Source: Desulfobacterales bacterium (GTDB lineage: Bacteria > Desulfobacterota > Desulfobacteria > Desulfobacterales > CAFBRK01). Taken from it: 64,000 nt of DNA. Both the position numbers and the translations under genes were made by a program. The notes beneath the pieces were generated by a model. That model was not told where the DNA came from. It saw only the letters and a program-made list of their open reading frames with translations, and did no database searches. This document shows positions 8,313-19,015 of this stretch, piece after piece. Positions within the stretch are counted from its first letter, which is position 1; each line of letters begins with the position of its first letter. The stretch lies in the NCBI GenBank assembly GCA_021737185.1, contig JAIPEL010000010.1:1-64000 (forward strand). Direction: 5' to 3'.

Positions 8313-9220
8313 CGGATATTTCCCCGGCCGGTGGCTTCTTCAGCGATGATTTCTTCCAGGACATCGAAGAGGGCCTCCTCCCACGGGCGGGGAACGATGC
8401 CGAAGCGACGGCGGATTCGGCCGCAGGAAAGCACCGAATAGGCGGGGCGCGGGGCGGCGGCGTTGAACTGGACCGTGGTGATGGGCGCCACGTGTTCGAC
8501 CCGGAGCGGGATTCGGCCGCGGGTCTTTTCAAAAATCGTTTCGGCAAAGCCGTGCCAGCTGGTAACGCCCCGGTTGCAGAAGTGGTAGGTGCCCCATAGG
8601 GTCTGCGACTGCGCCGCGACCGCCTGCTCTGCCAGAACGAGAACGGCGGCGGCCAGGTCCGCTGCGCTGGTGGGGCATCCGAACTGATCGGCGACCACCC
8701 GAACCGCCTTCTCCGTCTTTCCGATCCGGATCATGGTACGGACAAAATTATGGCCGCGGGCAGCATAGAGCCAAGAGGTCCGGACGATCAAATGGGCCGG
8801 CAGTTCGCTTCGAACGGCGTCTTCTCCGGCGGCTTTGCTTTTTCCGTAAACGCCCAAGGGCGACACCGGATCGTCCTCTGTGTAGGGCCGTCCGGAGGTG
8901 CCGTCAAATACGTAGTCGGTGGAAACGTGAATGAGGACGATTCCCGACCGTGCACAGGCCCGGGCCAGGTGCCGGGGCCCGTCGCGGTTTGCAGAAAACG
9001 CGGCCTCGGGTTCATCCTCGGCGCGGTCTACGGCCGTATAGGCGGCGGCGTTGACCACCAGGTCCGGCGAAGATGCTTTCAGCGCCGCACGGATATTTTC
9101 CGGATCGGCGATGTCGACCTGGGGCAGATCGACGGCTGCCGGCTCCCATCCTTTCTTCCGGCTGGCCCGTTCGAGCGCCGAGCCGAGCTGTCCTCTTGCG
9201 CCGACAATGAGCAGCTTCAA
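8309..9220 (-). CDS. rfbD: dTDP-4-dehydrorhamnose reductase RfbD
   Basis: A 303-residue short-chain dehydrogenase that reduces dTDP-4-keto-rhamnose to dTDP-L-rhamnose. The start is taken as TTG 9220: it yields KLLIVGARGQLGSAL at the N-terminus, lies just downstream of a GGAGA ribosome site, and overlaps the rfbC stop as TTGA. The longer in-frame ATG start at 9319 would be buried in rfbC. Motifs seen are the Rossmann GxxGxxG, VVNAAAYTAVDRAEDEP, HVSTDYVFDGT and YGKSKAAGE with the catalytic Tyr-X3-Lys. Cotranscribed with rfbA and rfbC; rfbB is not in this window. Confidence 0.92.
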   Translation of the reverse strand: MKLLIVGARGQLGSALERASRKKGWEPAAVDLPQVDIADPENIRAALKASSPDLVVNAAAYTAVDRAEDEPEAAFSANRDGPRHLARACARSGIVLIHVSTDYVFDGTSGRPYTEDDPVSPLGVYGKSKAAGEDAVRSELPAHLIVRTSWLYAARGHNFVRTMIRIGKTEKAVRVVADQFGCPTSAADLAAAVLVLAEQAVAAQSQTLWGTYHFCNRGVTSWHGFAETIFEKTRGRIPLRVEHVAPITTVQFNAAAPRPAYSVLSCGRIRRRFGIVPRPWEEALFDVLEEIIAEEATGRGNIR

Positions 9221-9780
9221 CGAAGGGTCTCCACGGAGGGCAGATCTTTTGCGCCAAGCTGGCCTAAAAGAGGGTAGGACCGGTCTTTGGCGGATACCAG
9301 CGGATTTCTCACCGGCCATTGAATGCCGATGTCCTCATCGGACCACAAAATCCCGCCTTCGTCTTCGGGCACATAGATGTCGGAGCATTTATAGTGAACC
9401 AGGGCCCGGAGGCTCAGCACGCAGAATCCGTGGGCAAAGCCTTCGGCGATGAACACCTGCCGCCCCTCTTCTGCCGTGAGCCGGGCGCCCACCCATCTGC
9501 CGAAGCTGGAAGAGTCCGGACGAATGTCCACTGCCACGTCGAAAATCTCGCCGAAGACGACCGATACCAGCTTGGCTTGGGGCCGGGTTCGCTGAAAGTG
9601 AAGGCCCCGAAGGGTTCCCCGCACCGACCATGACAGGTTGTCCTGGACGAAGTCGACGTCGATGCCTATTTGCTCGTAGCGGCGGCATTGATAGGTTTCT
9701 AGAAAATACCCTCGGCGGTCCCGGTAGATGTCGGGTTTGACGATCCGGACCCCGTCTATCGGCGTTTTTTCGATTTGCAC
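9217..9780 (-). CDS. rfbC: dTDP-4-dehydrorhamnose 3,5-epimerase RfbC
   Basis: A 187-residue cupin epimerase acting on dTDP-4-keto-6-deoxyglucose. Motifs seen: IVKPDIYRDRRGYFLETYQ at the N-terminus, FVQDNLSWSVRGTLRGLHFQ with the catalytic His, VDIRPDSSSFGRWVGARL, and IAEGFAHGFCVLS. Length and order match RmlC. It follows rfbA after a 15-bp gap and overlaps rfbD. The products feed rhamnose into surface polysaccharide. Confidence 0.95.
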   Translation of the reverse strand: MQIEKTPIDGVRIVKPDIYRDRRGYFLETYQCRRYEQIGIDVDFVQDNLSWSVRGTLRGLHFQRTRPQAKLVSVVFGEIFDVAVDIRPDSSSFGRWVGARLTAEEGRQVFIAEGFAHGFCVLSLRALVHYKCSDIYVPEDEGGILWSDEDIGIQWPVRNPLVSAKDRSYPLLGQLGAKDLPSVETLR

Positions 9781-9795
9781 CGGTCTTCTCCGCCG

Positions 9796-10668
9796 TTATC
9801 GTCCCTTTTGGATCAGGTCGAGCAGATACGCGCCGTAGGCGTTGTTCGAGTACTCGGCGGCCAGCCGCTCCAACTGTGCCGCGTCGATGAACCCCATCCG
9901 GTAGGCGATTTCTTCTACGCAGGACACTTTCAGACCCTGTCGGTTTTCGATGACCTCGATAAAGTTTGCCGCCTGCATCAGGGTTTTGTATGTGCCGGTG
10001 TCGAGCCAGGCAATCCCCCGGCCCAGGCGCTCGATGTGAAGCTGGTTCAGCGCCAGATAGGCACGGTTGACGTCGGTGATTTCCAGCTCTCCCCGGGCGG
10101 AAGGCTTCAGTCCGGCGGCGATGTCCAGAACCTGGTTATCGTAAAAGTAGAGGCCGGTGACGGCGTAGTTCGATTTCGGCGCTGCGGGCTTTTCCTCGAT
10201 GTCCACGACCCGATTCGCCTCGTCATAGGCGATAACGCCGTAGCGGCCAGGATCACTCACCCAGTAGCCGAACACCGTGGCGCCTTTTTCGCGGTTTAGC
10301 GCCTGGCGGAGCTGCTGGGAAAGTCCCTGCCCGTAAAATATATTGTCGCCCAAAATCATGCAGACATGGCCGTCGCCGATGAAATCCCTGCCGATGACAA
10401 AGGCCTGGGCCAGTCCCTCCGGCCGGGGCTGCTGCGCGTAGTGCAGAGATATCCCCCACTGGCTTCCGTCTCCCATGAGCTTTTCAAACAGCGGAAGATC
10501 ATGGGGCGTTGAAATGACAAGGATTTCCCGGATACCAGCCAGCAGAAGCACCGATAGGGGGTAGTAAATCATCGGCTTGTCATACAGCGGCAGGAGCTGC
10601 TTGCTGATGACCCGGGTGATCGGATACAGGCGCGTGCCGGACCCGCCGGCCAGTATGATTCCTTTCAT
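9796..10668 (-). CDS. rfbA: Glucose-1-phosphate thymidylyltransferase RfbA
   Basis: A 290-residue nucleotidyltransferase that makes dTDP-glucose, the first step of the dTDP-rhamnose pathway. The N-terminal signature [20 protein letters not shown] is complete, followed by [34 protein letters not shown] and [10 protein letters not shown]. Length is that of RmlA. It is the first gene of a ten-gene minus-strand run that continues into cobamide synthesis. The 132-bp gap to the J-domain gene upstream should hold the promoter, but I see no clear consensus site there. Confidence 0.96.
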   Translation of the reverse strand: MKGIILAGGSGTRLYPITRVISKQLLPLYDKPMIYYPLSVLLLAGIREILVISTPHDLPLFEKLMGDGSQWGISLHYAQQPRPEGLAQAFVIGRDFIGDGHVCMILGDNIFYGQGLSQQLRQALNREKGATVFGYWVSDPGRYGVIAYDEANRVVDIEEKPAAPKSNYAVTGLYFYDNQVLDIAAGLKPSARGELEITDVNRAYLALNQLHIERLGRGIAWLDTGTYKTLMQAANFIEVIENRQGLKVSCVEEIAYRMGFIDAAQLERLAAEYSNNAYGAYLLDLIQKGR

Positions 10669-10800
10669 GTCGCGTTCCTGAACGGTTTACGTTGCTGGAA
10701 TTTTGACGGGTGCCGGAAATCGGCGGCAAGGACTGAGTCCTTGTAGGGTGGAATCGGTGCTTTGTCAACCGCCGCGGGGATGGCAAAAAAAATCCGTATC

Positions 10801-11556
10801 TTAAAGGGCGTGGTGGGAGGCCGGAGTGGGCTGGACCCAGCGATTGCGGCTTCCATCATAGAACCATTTGTCAGGAAAGCCCCGGCGGGTAATGAAGGTC
10901 GGGCTTTCCGCCCAACAAAGCATTTCTTCATAGGCCCTGAAAATCTTTCGAAAAGACCGGTTGTCGCCCCCCCTGTCCGGGTGGTGCTTCATGGCCTGGT
11001 TCCGGAAAGCGGTCTTGATGATCTGGAGCAGTTTTTTGTTGTCGAGATCTTGCCGACGCAGCCGGAGATGAACCAAGTGGCTGCCGTTGACAGCAGGGGT
11101 CCGAATCTCCAGCGGCCGCACCGATCCAGTGCCGCCCTCGCTGCAAAGGGCCGCTTCAAAGACTCGTTGGTTGGCAAGGTATTTGCGGTTCGTGCGGCGC
11201 CTTTCATTCCACCAGGTGTTGCCCAGCAGGTTGGATAGTCTGCAAAAGTCTTTTGACGGCGCGGCTCCGGGTGTTCGTGGGTATATAAAACTGAAGATCT
11301 GCAGGGAATCGTGCGCTAAGATGTCCAAAATCACCGCGGTTTCAGTGAAGTAAAAGGTGGCATAGCGGGTGTTCAGGGCCTTGAGAAGGCCGGTCCGGGC
11401 GTTCAGCTTTCGGCGCAGATCCTGCCGGCAGCCAACGGAGCAGTACCGCCGCCGTGCGCTGCCCAGGTCCGTGCCGCAGGAAAGACACCGGCGCCGCTCT
11501 GTTTCCCTTCGATGCGCCGCTGCAAAGGCGTTGTCGATGTACGCATTTACTTCCAT
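10801..11556 (-). CDS. J-domain protein with N-terminal Cys cluster
   Basis: A 251-residue protein. Residues about 24-44 carry a CxxC and a CxxxC pair (CLSCGTDLGSARRRYCSVGC), a likely zinc-binding knuckle. A helix-rich middle with little similarity I recognise follows. Near residue 190-225 a J-domain appears, with the HPD tripeptide in KHHPDRGGDNRSFRKI, which stimulates Hsp70 ATPase. The domain is internal or C-terminal rather than N-terminal as in DnaJ, so this is a specialised co-chaperone. It lies 13 bp downstream of cooT on the same strand and may be cotranscribed with it; a link to metalloprotein maturation is only a contextual guess. Confidence 0.75.
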   Translation of the reverse strand: MEVNAYIDNAFAAAHRRETERRRCLSCGTDLGSARRRYCSVGCRQDLRRKLNARTGLLKALNTRYATFYFTETAVILDILAHDSLQIFSFIYPRTPGAAPSKDFCRLSNLLGNTWWNERRRTNRKYLANQRVFEAALCSEGGTGSVRPLEIRTPAVNGSHLVHLRLRRQDLDNKKLLQIIKTAFRNQAMKHHPDRGGDNRSFRKIFRAYEEMLCWAESPTFITRRGFPDKWFYDGSRNRWVQPTPASHHAL

Positions 11557-11569
11557 CGTGAAAGCGATT

Positions 11570-11761
11570 TTACAATTGGAGCTCGAACACCATTTTTTTC
11601 CCGCCGTTGTCGTAGAACAACATCCGGCCTTTGATCCGCTGCTGTTCGCCGAAGATGTTCTGCAGCGTCAGTTCGTCGTCGATTCGCTCCACCCGGTCCA
11701 CGTTTTCCATGATTTTTTCTTCCACCCCGTCTTTTAAGACGAACACGTCGATATCGCACAT
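11570..11761 (-). CDS. cooT: CooT family nickel-binding protein
   Basis: A 63-residue protein. ATG 11761 is chosen over a start 30 bp upstream because it is preceded by a good GAGGAG site and gives MCDIDVFV with cysteine at position 2, the nickel ligand in CooT proteins. The small beta-rich sequence, with LTLQNIFGEQQRIKGR and a hydrophobic C-terminus, fits the family. CooT takes part in nickel delivery to carbon monoxide dehydrogenase, an enzyme usual in sulfate reducers with the Wood-Ljungdahl pathway. The CO dehydrogenase genes are not in this window. Confidence 0.82.
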   Translation of the reverse strand: MCDIDVFVLKDGVEEKIMENVDRVERIDDELTLQNIFGEQQRIKGRMLFYDNGGKKMVFELQL

Positions 11762-11818
11762 AGAAAGCTCCTCTTTCGTTGACATTCTCAAAGAGTTTAC
11801 CCGAATCTGGCGGATTTC

Positions 11819-12754
11819 TCAACCGTCGCAGGGAAGAGACAAGGGCTCGGCGGTTTTCGTTGGAAGATTGCGCCGCCGGCCTGACTGGCTGAGATAAATT
11901 CCTGCAAATACCAATATCGCCGCCAAATATTGCGGTGCCGTGAAGCGCTCGCCCAGGATAAGCCATCCGAGCACGACGGCAAACACCGGGATCAGGTTCA
12001 CATAGGCTGAAGCCCGGCTCACCGGCAGCCGGCTGATCCCGTAGTTATACAGACCGTAGGCGCCGATGGTGATAAATGCCCCCAGATAGACGATGGAAAG
12101 CGCGGGGATGACCGGAACCGGAGAGGGCAGACCCTTGGTCGTAAACAGCATGAGAGGGAAAAAAAAGAGGCTTCCGATGAAGGCCTGCCAGGCGGTCAGA
12201 AACCAGGGTGAATAGCTGCGCGTCAGAAACTTGAGGGTGATGAAATACCCTGTTGCGCAAATCATGGCCAGGAACTCGAGCAGGTTGCCCAGCGCCGGCC
12301 GAGGCGCGCTCTGGCTCGATTCGCCGGTGAGGCTCAGCCAGCATGCGCCGGCGATGGCCACGACAAAGCCGGCCAGCATCCGGCGGGACAGCGGTTCGGA
12401 AAGTACCAGCCTGGCCGCAAGGGCCACCATGAGCGGGAGCATGGCCGTGATGACCCCGGCCTGGGAGGCTGTGGTATTTTCCAGGGCCTTTGCTTCGAAC
12501 AGAAAATAAAGGCAGGGCTCACAAAATGCCATAAACAGCAGGTATTTCAGGTCCGCCCGCCGGAAATTGGAAACCCCCAGCTTTGAAAAGACAGCCAAAA
12601 AGAGGATCGACGCCACGGCCATTCGCCCGAAGATCACCAGCATCGGCTCATAGGCGGTAAACGCCAATTTCAGCGCAATGAAAGAGCTTCCCCAGAGAAG
12701 GGCGGCAGTGATCAGGGCCAGCGTCGGGACCCATGAAGTGGTGTTTTCGGACAT
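11819..12754 (-). CDS. EamA/DMT-family transporter
   Basis: A 311-residue membrane protein with about ten hydrophobic segments in two repeated halves. The first EamA repeat starts LALITAALLWGSSFIALKLA, and the second includes NLLEFLAMICATGYFITLKF and ends with VLGWLILGERFTAPQYLAA, the usual glutamate-containing loop. The family exports amino acids, metabolites or drugs; the substrate cannot be told. Transcribed alone on the minus strand, 57 bp upstream of cooT, so readthrough into cooT and the J-domain gene is possible. Confidence 0.88.
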   Translation of the reverse strand: MSENTTSWVPTLALITAALLWGSSFIALKLAFTAYEPMLVIFGRMAVASILFLAVFSKLGVSNFRRADLKYLLFMAFCEPCLYFLFEAKALENTTASQAGVITAMLPLMVALAARLVLSEPLSRRMLAGFVVAIAGACWLSLTGESSQSAPRPALGNLLEFLAMICATGYFITLKFLTRSYSPWFLTAWQAFIGSLFFFPLMLFTTKGLPSPVPVIPALSIVYLGAFITIGAYGLYNYGISRLPVSRASAYVNLIPVFAVVLGWLILGERFTAPQYLAAILVFAGIYLSQSGRRRNLPTKTAEPLSLPCDG

Positions 12755-12950
12755 GACGGCACCGTCCTCTTTTATGCTAGCGGCGCAGCAAATCCGGCCG
12801 GATAAATCAGATGATCGGGCGTTGACAATACCGATGGAAATGAGATAGCGCCAAATTTGAAAGCAGTCAGTCTATCACAGAGCCCATCGCGAATTAAAGC
12901 GAAAATGGGCCGCCTCGGCTTCCGGTGTTTCAAGGGAATCCGGGACCTGC

Positions 12951-13048
12951 TATAGGGATTGTCATATCCGTTCCGTTTGAGAGAGCTTGATATGCGCCGG
13001 CGCCCCGCGAACTCAAGGTCATGGATCGGCTGTTTGACAATCTCTATA
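12951..13048. repeat. 98-bp element with terminal inverted repeats, copy 1
   Basis: This stretch begins TATAGGGATTGTCA and ends TGACAATCTCTATA, imperfect terminal inverted repeats of about 14 bp. The same element recurs at 22258-22356 with about 90 percent of bases shared by eye, including the internal stretch with CGAACTCAAGGTCAT. It has no coding capacity and resembles a MITE or palindromic intergenic element. The rest of the 12755-13298 gap holds only this element and the terminator at 13158. Confidence 0.8.
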
Positions 13049-13157
13049 TATAAAATAAGAACCACTTAGAGCGCTTGGGGTGCGGCTTATAGAACTAAAT
13101 CGGGGAAACGACTCTGTTTTCGAGTCTGGCAAGGCAGGGCAAAGGGCGAAGGCAAAA

Positions 13158-13186
13158 GGGCAGGCTGCCAAAATGCCAGCCTGCCC
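13158..13186. terminator. Bidirectional terminator downstream of groEL
   Basis: A 10-bp GC-rich stem (GGGCAGGCTG paired with CAGCCTGCCC) is flanked by AAAA on the left and a run of eight T on the right. On the minus strand it lies about 110 bp beyond the groEL stop and would end its transcript. Confidence 0.75.
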
Positions 13187-13298
13187 CTTTTTTTCCATTA
13201 TGCCGATTTTCCGGTAATGCATGCCCGCCGGCTTCTGCTGGCAAGCCGATCAGGCGGCAAGGTGCGCATTGCTGCCCTCGGATCGAGGAACATCGGCA

Positions 13299-15560
<2,262 letters not shown>

Positions 15561-18047
15561 ATGTCGGAGCAAACCGGCCCAGACCGAATTTCGGAGATCA
15601 GCAGCGATCTGGAACACATCACCGAGGATCTGGAGGCGGCCCGGGGTTTTGTCGGTCTGATCCGTACCCTGGAAAAACTGTCGGACATGGCGGAGCATGT
15701 CTATGACCGGACCCAGAACCGGTATTGTGCGGTTTCTTCCGGGCGGCCGGTATCCGAGCTTGAACTCCTGCTGGAAGATTTTTTCGGTTCCCCCAAGAAG
15801 CGCTCTGAAAACCCGATGCCGGCCAAGCTGCACAGCCATCCGATTCTCGGATATCTCGAGGGGGACATCGAAGGGCAGAGTCTTTTTTTCCGCAAAACCG
15901 AAAACGGCCTTTTTTATGGAGCTCTTGAGCCCTTGACGGAGCCTTTCGGTCAGGTGGCCGTCCGACTCGGCTTTGCCAGAAAAAAAAGCAGAGGGAAAAA
16001 GGCACCGGCCGCCGGCCTCGAAATCGGGGATATCGGGCTGCCGGCCCAATCTCTGGAAGAGCGGATTGCAGAACAGCTCAACGAGGGAAGCGGCCGGATC
16101 GATGGGGTGGGCCTGGCGACATTTCTGCTGGAATCCGAGGCGGAAAAGTCCTCTTGTTCGCTTCGGGTGACCACCGAAGACGACAGCGGGTACCTGTTTA
16201 TCAAAAACGGGGTTTTAATTGACGCATCCTGCGGAAAGGCGGCGGGCATAGAGGCCGCCATGGAGATCATCAGCTGGGTCGATACGCAAATCGTTTTGGA
16301 AAATCCCGTTGAAAGAGACGAGGACACGATCGCGCAGCCGCTGCTGCGCACGTTTACCGGCGCGCTCAAGAAGCGAAACAGCCGCAATCAGGAATCCGGG
16401 CAAGAAGTTGTCGACACACCCCCTTCGGCGGCTAAAGCGGCGGCAGCCCCCTTAAAAAAAGGCCCGGCAAAGAAAAAAAAGCGGCCCGGAAAGGCGAAGG
16501 TTCGGCCTGTTTATGCGGTAATCCTGGCCGTTGTGGTGATGGCGGCAGGCGCCGTCTACGGCTACCGATACTGGCAGGAGCAAAAGCGGCAGGAGGCCTA
16601 TGCGGTGATGGCAGCGGCAGCAGCGGCTGAAAAAGACACTGAACAGGCGGTCTCCATGCTGGAGGCCTTCATCCAGGCCGGGCCCGACGACGAATATGCC
16701 CGCAAAGCCTCGGAAGATATTCTCCGCCTCAAGACCGAAGCGGAGAAGCGGTTCTATGATCAGATCGAAGCCGAGGTCGAAGCCTTGCTTACGTCGGCCG
16801 GATTCGAAACCAAGGCCGAACAGATTTACCAGCGGTACCTGGAGCGGTATCCTCAAGGCAGATACGCCCAGAACGTGCGGGAACGGATCGGCTCTCTTGG
16901 CGAGCTCGCCGAAAAAAGCCTCTACCAGGAGGTGGTAGGCAGCAAAAATGAAAAGCCGGCGGCGAAAATAGCCGCCTACCAACGCTACATCGAACGATTT
17001 CCGGAGGGGCGGCACAGAAAAGACGTAGAAAAGCGGATCGATTCCCTTGCCGCCGTCCAGTTTCGAGAACTGGAGACGGCGATGCTGAACTGCAAGAGGT
17101 CAGGGCGGTGGCAGGACTGCGTGGATCGCTGCGACGGATTTCTTTCCGCCTTCGGGATTTCTTCTTTTTCCGCGGCCGTTCGTGACTTCCGCAAAGAAGC
17201 GCAGGGAAACCTGGACCTGGTCGAAGTCGACGCCCTTGCCGCCGGACTGGCGGGGGATCCCCAGAAAGCCAAGCTGGCGCTCGAACAGTTTTTACAAAAG
17301 CGGCCGGACTCCCCGGCGGCCGGAGAAGCCCAAAAACGCCTGGCCGACGCCGACAGGCGAATCGATGCCGCACACCAATGGCAGCGGATTGAATCCCTGG
17401 GCCGGGATGAGGCCCGCCCGCTGAGGGATCGGGTCGAGGCGGTCCGGTCTTACGCAGCCAAGACGCCGTTTACCCGATACCGAGAATCCGCAGCTCGACT
17501 TGCCGCCGAACTCGAAAAAAGAATGTGGGAAGAGTCCCAAAAACAGCAGCAGATGGCGGCCGAACAATACCGCCGGATGCAGTTGGAGCGGCAAAAGCAG
17601 CAGGCGGCCCGGGAGCGGATGCGCATCGAAGGGTTGGAAAAGGAGGCCGAGGTCAAGCTGGCCGCGGCCGGGGAGCGGTTCGTCGCCGGCAACGCCGGGA
17701 CCTTCGTCGACAAGAAAAGCGGTTTGATCTGGTGCCTGCTCGACTCGCAAAAGACGCTGAATCACTGCCAGAGCTATCAGGAAGCGAAAAACTATGTCGC
17801 CAAACTGTCCACCGGAAACTTCACGGACTGGCGTCTGCCCACCGCCGGCGAACTGGCGAGCCTTTACAAGAACCCTCCTTTTTTCCCCGTCGACAGCGCC
17901 CCCTGGTACTGGACGTCGAAGATCTTCACCACCGGATACCACACCAAGGTAAGGGTGGTGAGTTCCGACAGGGAGACCGAATTTAAAACCGAGTACCGGC
18001 GGGCTTCAGAGTGCGGAGCGGTCCGCGCCGTACGCGATCCGCGGTGA
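15561..18047 (+). CDS. DUF4388 - TPR-like - DUF1566 membrane protein
   Basis: An 828-residue multidomain protein started at ATG 15561 after a CCAGGAGG site. After a helical N-terminus, residues about 165-270 form a DUF4388 (PATAN-type) domain with SGYLFIKNGVLIDASCGKA. A Lys-rich linker leads to a transmembrane helix at about 317-337 (VYAVILAVVVMAAGAVYGYR). Residues about 345-640 are alpha-solenoid repeats with YQRYLERYPQGRYAQNVRER-like units. After a coiled coil, residues 715-828 form a DUF1566/Lcl C-terminal domain (SGLIWCLLD, DWRLPTAGELASL, YWTSKIF). This suggests a cytoplasmic DUF4388 signalling part tied to an exported sensory or binding domain. The exact role is unknown. Confidence 0.75.
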   Translation: MSEQTGPDRISEISSDLEHITEDLEAARGFVGLIRTLEKLSDMAEHVYDRTQNRYCAVSSGRPVSELELLLEDFFGSPKKRSENPMPAKLHSHPILGYLEGDIEGQSLFFRKTENGLFYGALEPLTEPFGQVAVRLGFARKKSRGKKAPAAGLEIGDIGLPAQSLEERIAEQLNEGSGRIDGVGLATFLLESEAEKSSCSLRVTTEDDSGYLFIKNGVLIDASCGKAAGIEAAMEIISWVDTQIVLENPVERDEDTIAQPLLRTFTGALKKRNSRNQESGQEVVDTPPSAAKAAAAPLKKGPAKKKKRPGKAKVRPVYAVILAVVVMAAGAVYGYRYWQEQKRQEAYAVMAAAAAAEKDTEQAVSMLEAFIQAGPDDEYARKASEDILRLKTEAEKRFYDQIEAEVEALLTSAGFETKAEQIYQRYLERYPQGRYAQNVRERIGSLGELAEKSLYQEVVGSKNEKPAAKIAAYQRYIERFPEGRHRKDVEKRIDSLAAVQFRELETAMLNCKRSGRWQDCVDRCDGFLSAFGISSFSAAVRDFRKEAQGNLDLVEVDALAAGLAGDPQKAKLALEQFLQKRPDSPAAGEAQKRLADADRRIDAAHQWQRIESLGRDEARPLRDRVEAVRSYAAKTPFTRYRESAARLAAELEKRMWEESQKQQQMAAEQYRRMQLERQKQQAARERMRIEGLEKEAEVKLAAAGERFVAGNAGTFVDKKSGLIWCLLDSQKTLNHCQSYQEAKNYVAKLSTGNFTDWRLPTAGELASLYKNPPFFPVDSAPWYWTSKIFTTGYHTKVRVVSSDRETEFKTEYRRASECGAVRAVRDPR

Positions 18048-18142
18048 GCCTGCGGCCCCACACGGCGGCGCGGGACGATGGGCTTTCCCTGAGAGTTTTC
18101 AATGCCCTACCTTTGGGGTTGGTTTCCTACGAGCCCGCCGTC

Positions 18143-18226
18143 CCGTTCTCGAACGGGATTTGATCGAAACTCCAGGGGGCTCAAGCAGGAGCCCCGTCGT
18201 CCTCCTGCGACTACAGGCTGGAGTTT
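18143..18226. terminator. Structured convergent terminator region
   Basis: A small hairpin (CCCGTTCTCGAACGGG, 18143-18158) is followed by an outer AACTCCAG/CTGGAGTT stem (18168-18175 and 18218-18225). The outer stem encloses a GGGGCTC/GAGCCCC hairpin and ends in TTTT. It lies 95 bp beyond the stop at 18047 and probably terminates the plus-strand gene. Confidence 0.55.
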
Positions 18227-18239
18227 TCTGAATAAGCAC

Positions 18240-18269
18240 ATGATCAAATTGCGTGAGCAATTTGATCAT
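18240..18269. repeat. Perfect 13-bp inverted repeat at PilZ gene stop
   Basis: ATGATCAAATTGC and GCAATTTGATCAT form a perfect 13-bp stem with a GTGA loop. It overlaps the stop codon of the minus-strand PilZ gene (18266-18268), so it could be a terminator without a T-tract or a binding site. Confidence 0.8.
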
Positions 18270-18928
18270 CGGTGGTGTTCGGCGACCGCTTTGGTGTAAG
18301 ATTCGATCATGTCTCCCAGCTCGGGATCCACGGTGTCGAATTCGATTCCGATGCTGATTCCTTCGCCGTCCAGGGTAATGTTTCGAACGATGCCGGAGCA
18401 CTCCTTCACCCCCTGAAGTCCGAGCAGGGGAAAATACAGAATCACCTCCCTGCCGATGTCCAGGTCTGCAGCATCTACGTCCCGGGTGTCACGAAGTTTC
18501 AGGCGGCATCCGCCTCTGCTGATGTCGGAGATGATCCCCGACTTGCTGACGAAGTCGAATTTCAAGGTGGCCGGGATATAGCAGTCGATCCGGGTATGTC
18601 GCCGCACGTTGGTCTTTTTCAGGCCACGGGGAAAAGACAGGAAGGTGAGGGGAAAGGGCGTGGAGATGCTTCCCAGTACGGTGGCCTCGAATCCGAAAAT
18701 CTCTCCGTGGTCCACATAGCGGGCCGCGACCGGCCGGTCCTTTTCGAGAGGATTGTCGATGCCGACGATGGTGGGCAGCTTCAAGATCAGACAGGCTTGG
18801 GGCATCACACCGACCAGCGTGGTCTGCAGCCGCTCCCCATTTTCGCCCTGTTCGATAAAGAGAATGGATCCGAGCTCGAATCGAATTTTCATCCGCGGGG
18901 GTTTGTCGGTGTTCTTCGCATCTGCCAT
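18266..18928 (-). CDS. PilZ-domain c-di-GMP receptor, YcgR-like
   Basis: A 220-residue protein started at ATG 18928 behind a GGAGG site. Residues about 10-95 resemble the YcgR N-terminal flagellar-brake domain. The PilZ domain begins about residue 110 with RRHTRIDC (RxxxR motif) and continues with DISRGGCRL (the [DN]xSxxG motif), so c-di-GMP binding residues are intact. It should respond to c-di-GMP and affect motility or surface behaviour. A GGDEF protein and another PilZ protein are encoded near 25 kb. Its neighbour at 19016 is on the same strand, 87 bp upstream of this start. Confidence 0.85.
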   Translation of the reverse strand: MADAKNTDKPPRMKIRFELGSILFIEQGENGERLQTTLVGVMPQACLILKLPTIVGIDNPLEKDRPVAARYVDHGEIFGFEATVLGSISTPFPLTFLSFPRGLKKTNVRRHTRIDCYIPATLKFDFVSKSGIISDISRGGCRLKLRDTRDVDAADLDIGREVILYFPLLGLQGVKECSGIVRNITLDGEGISIGIEFDTVDPELGDMIESYTKAVAEHHR

Positions 18929-19015
18929 GAGTATCCTCCGAAGCCCTGAATTCTGCCCCATCCTGCCGCAACCCCGAATCGCCGTCAAGCGGTTGTTGCA
19001 GGCTTTTTCCCGGGC

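Noticed and set aside
6536-8547. Extended starts for cobS, cobU and cobD
   Set aside because: The extensions read neighbouring genes out of frame; internal starts with stop overlaps and conserved N-termini are better.
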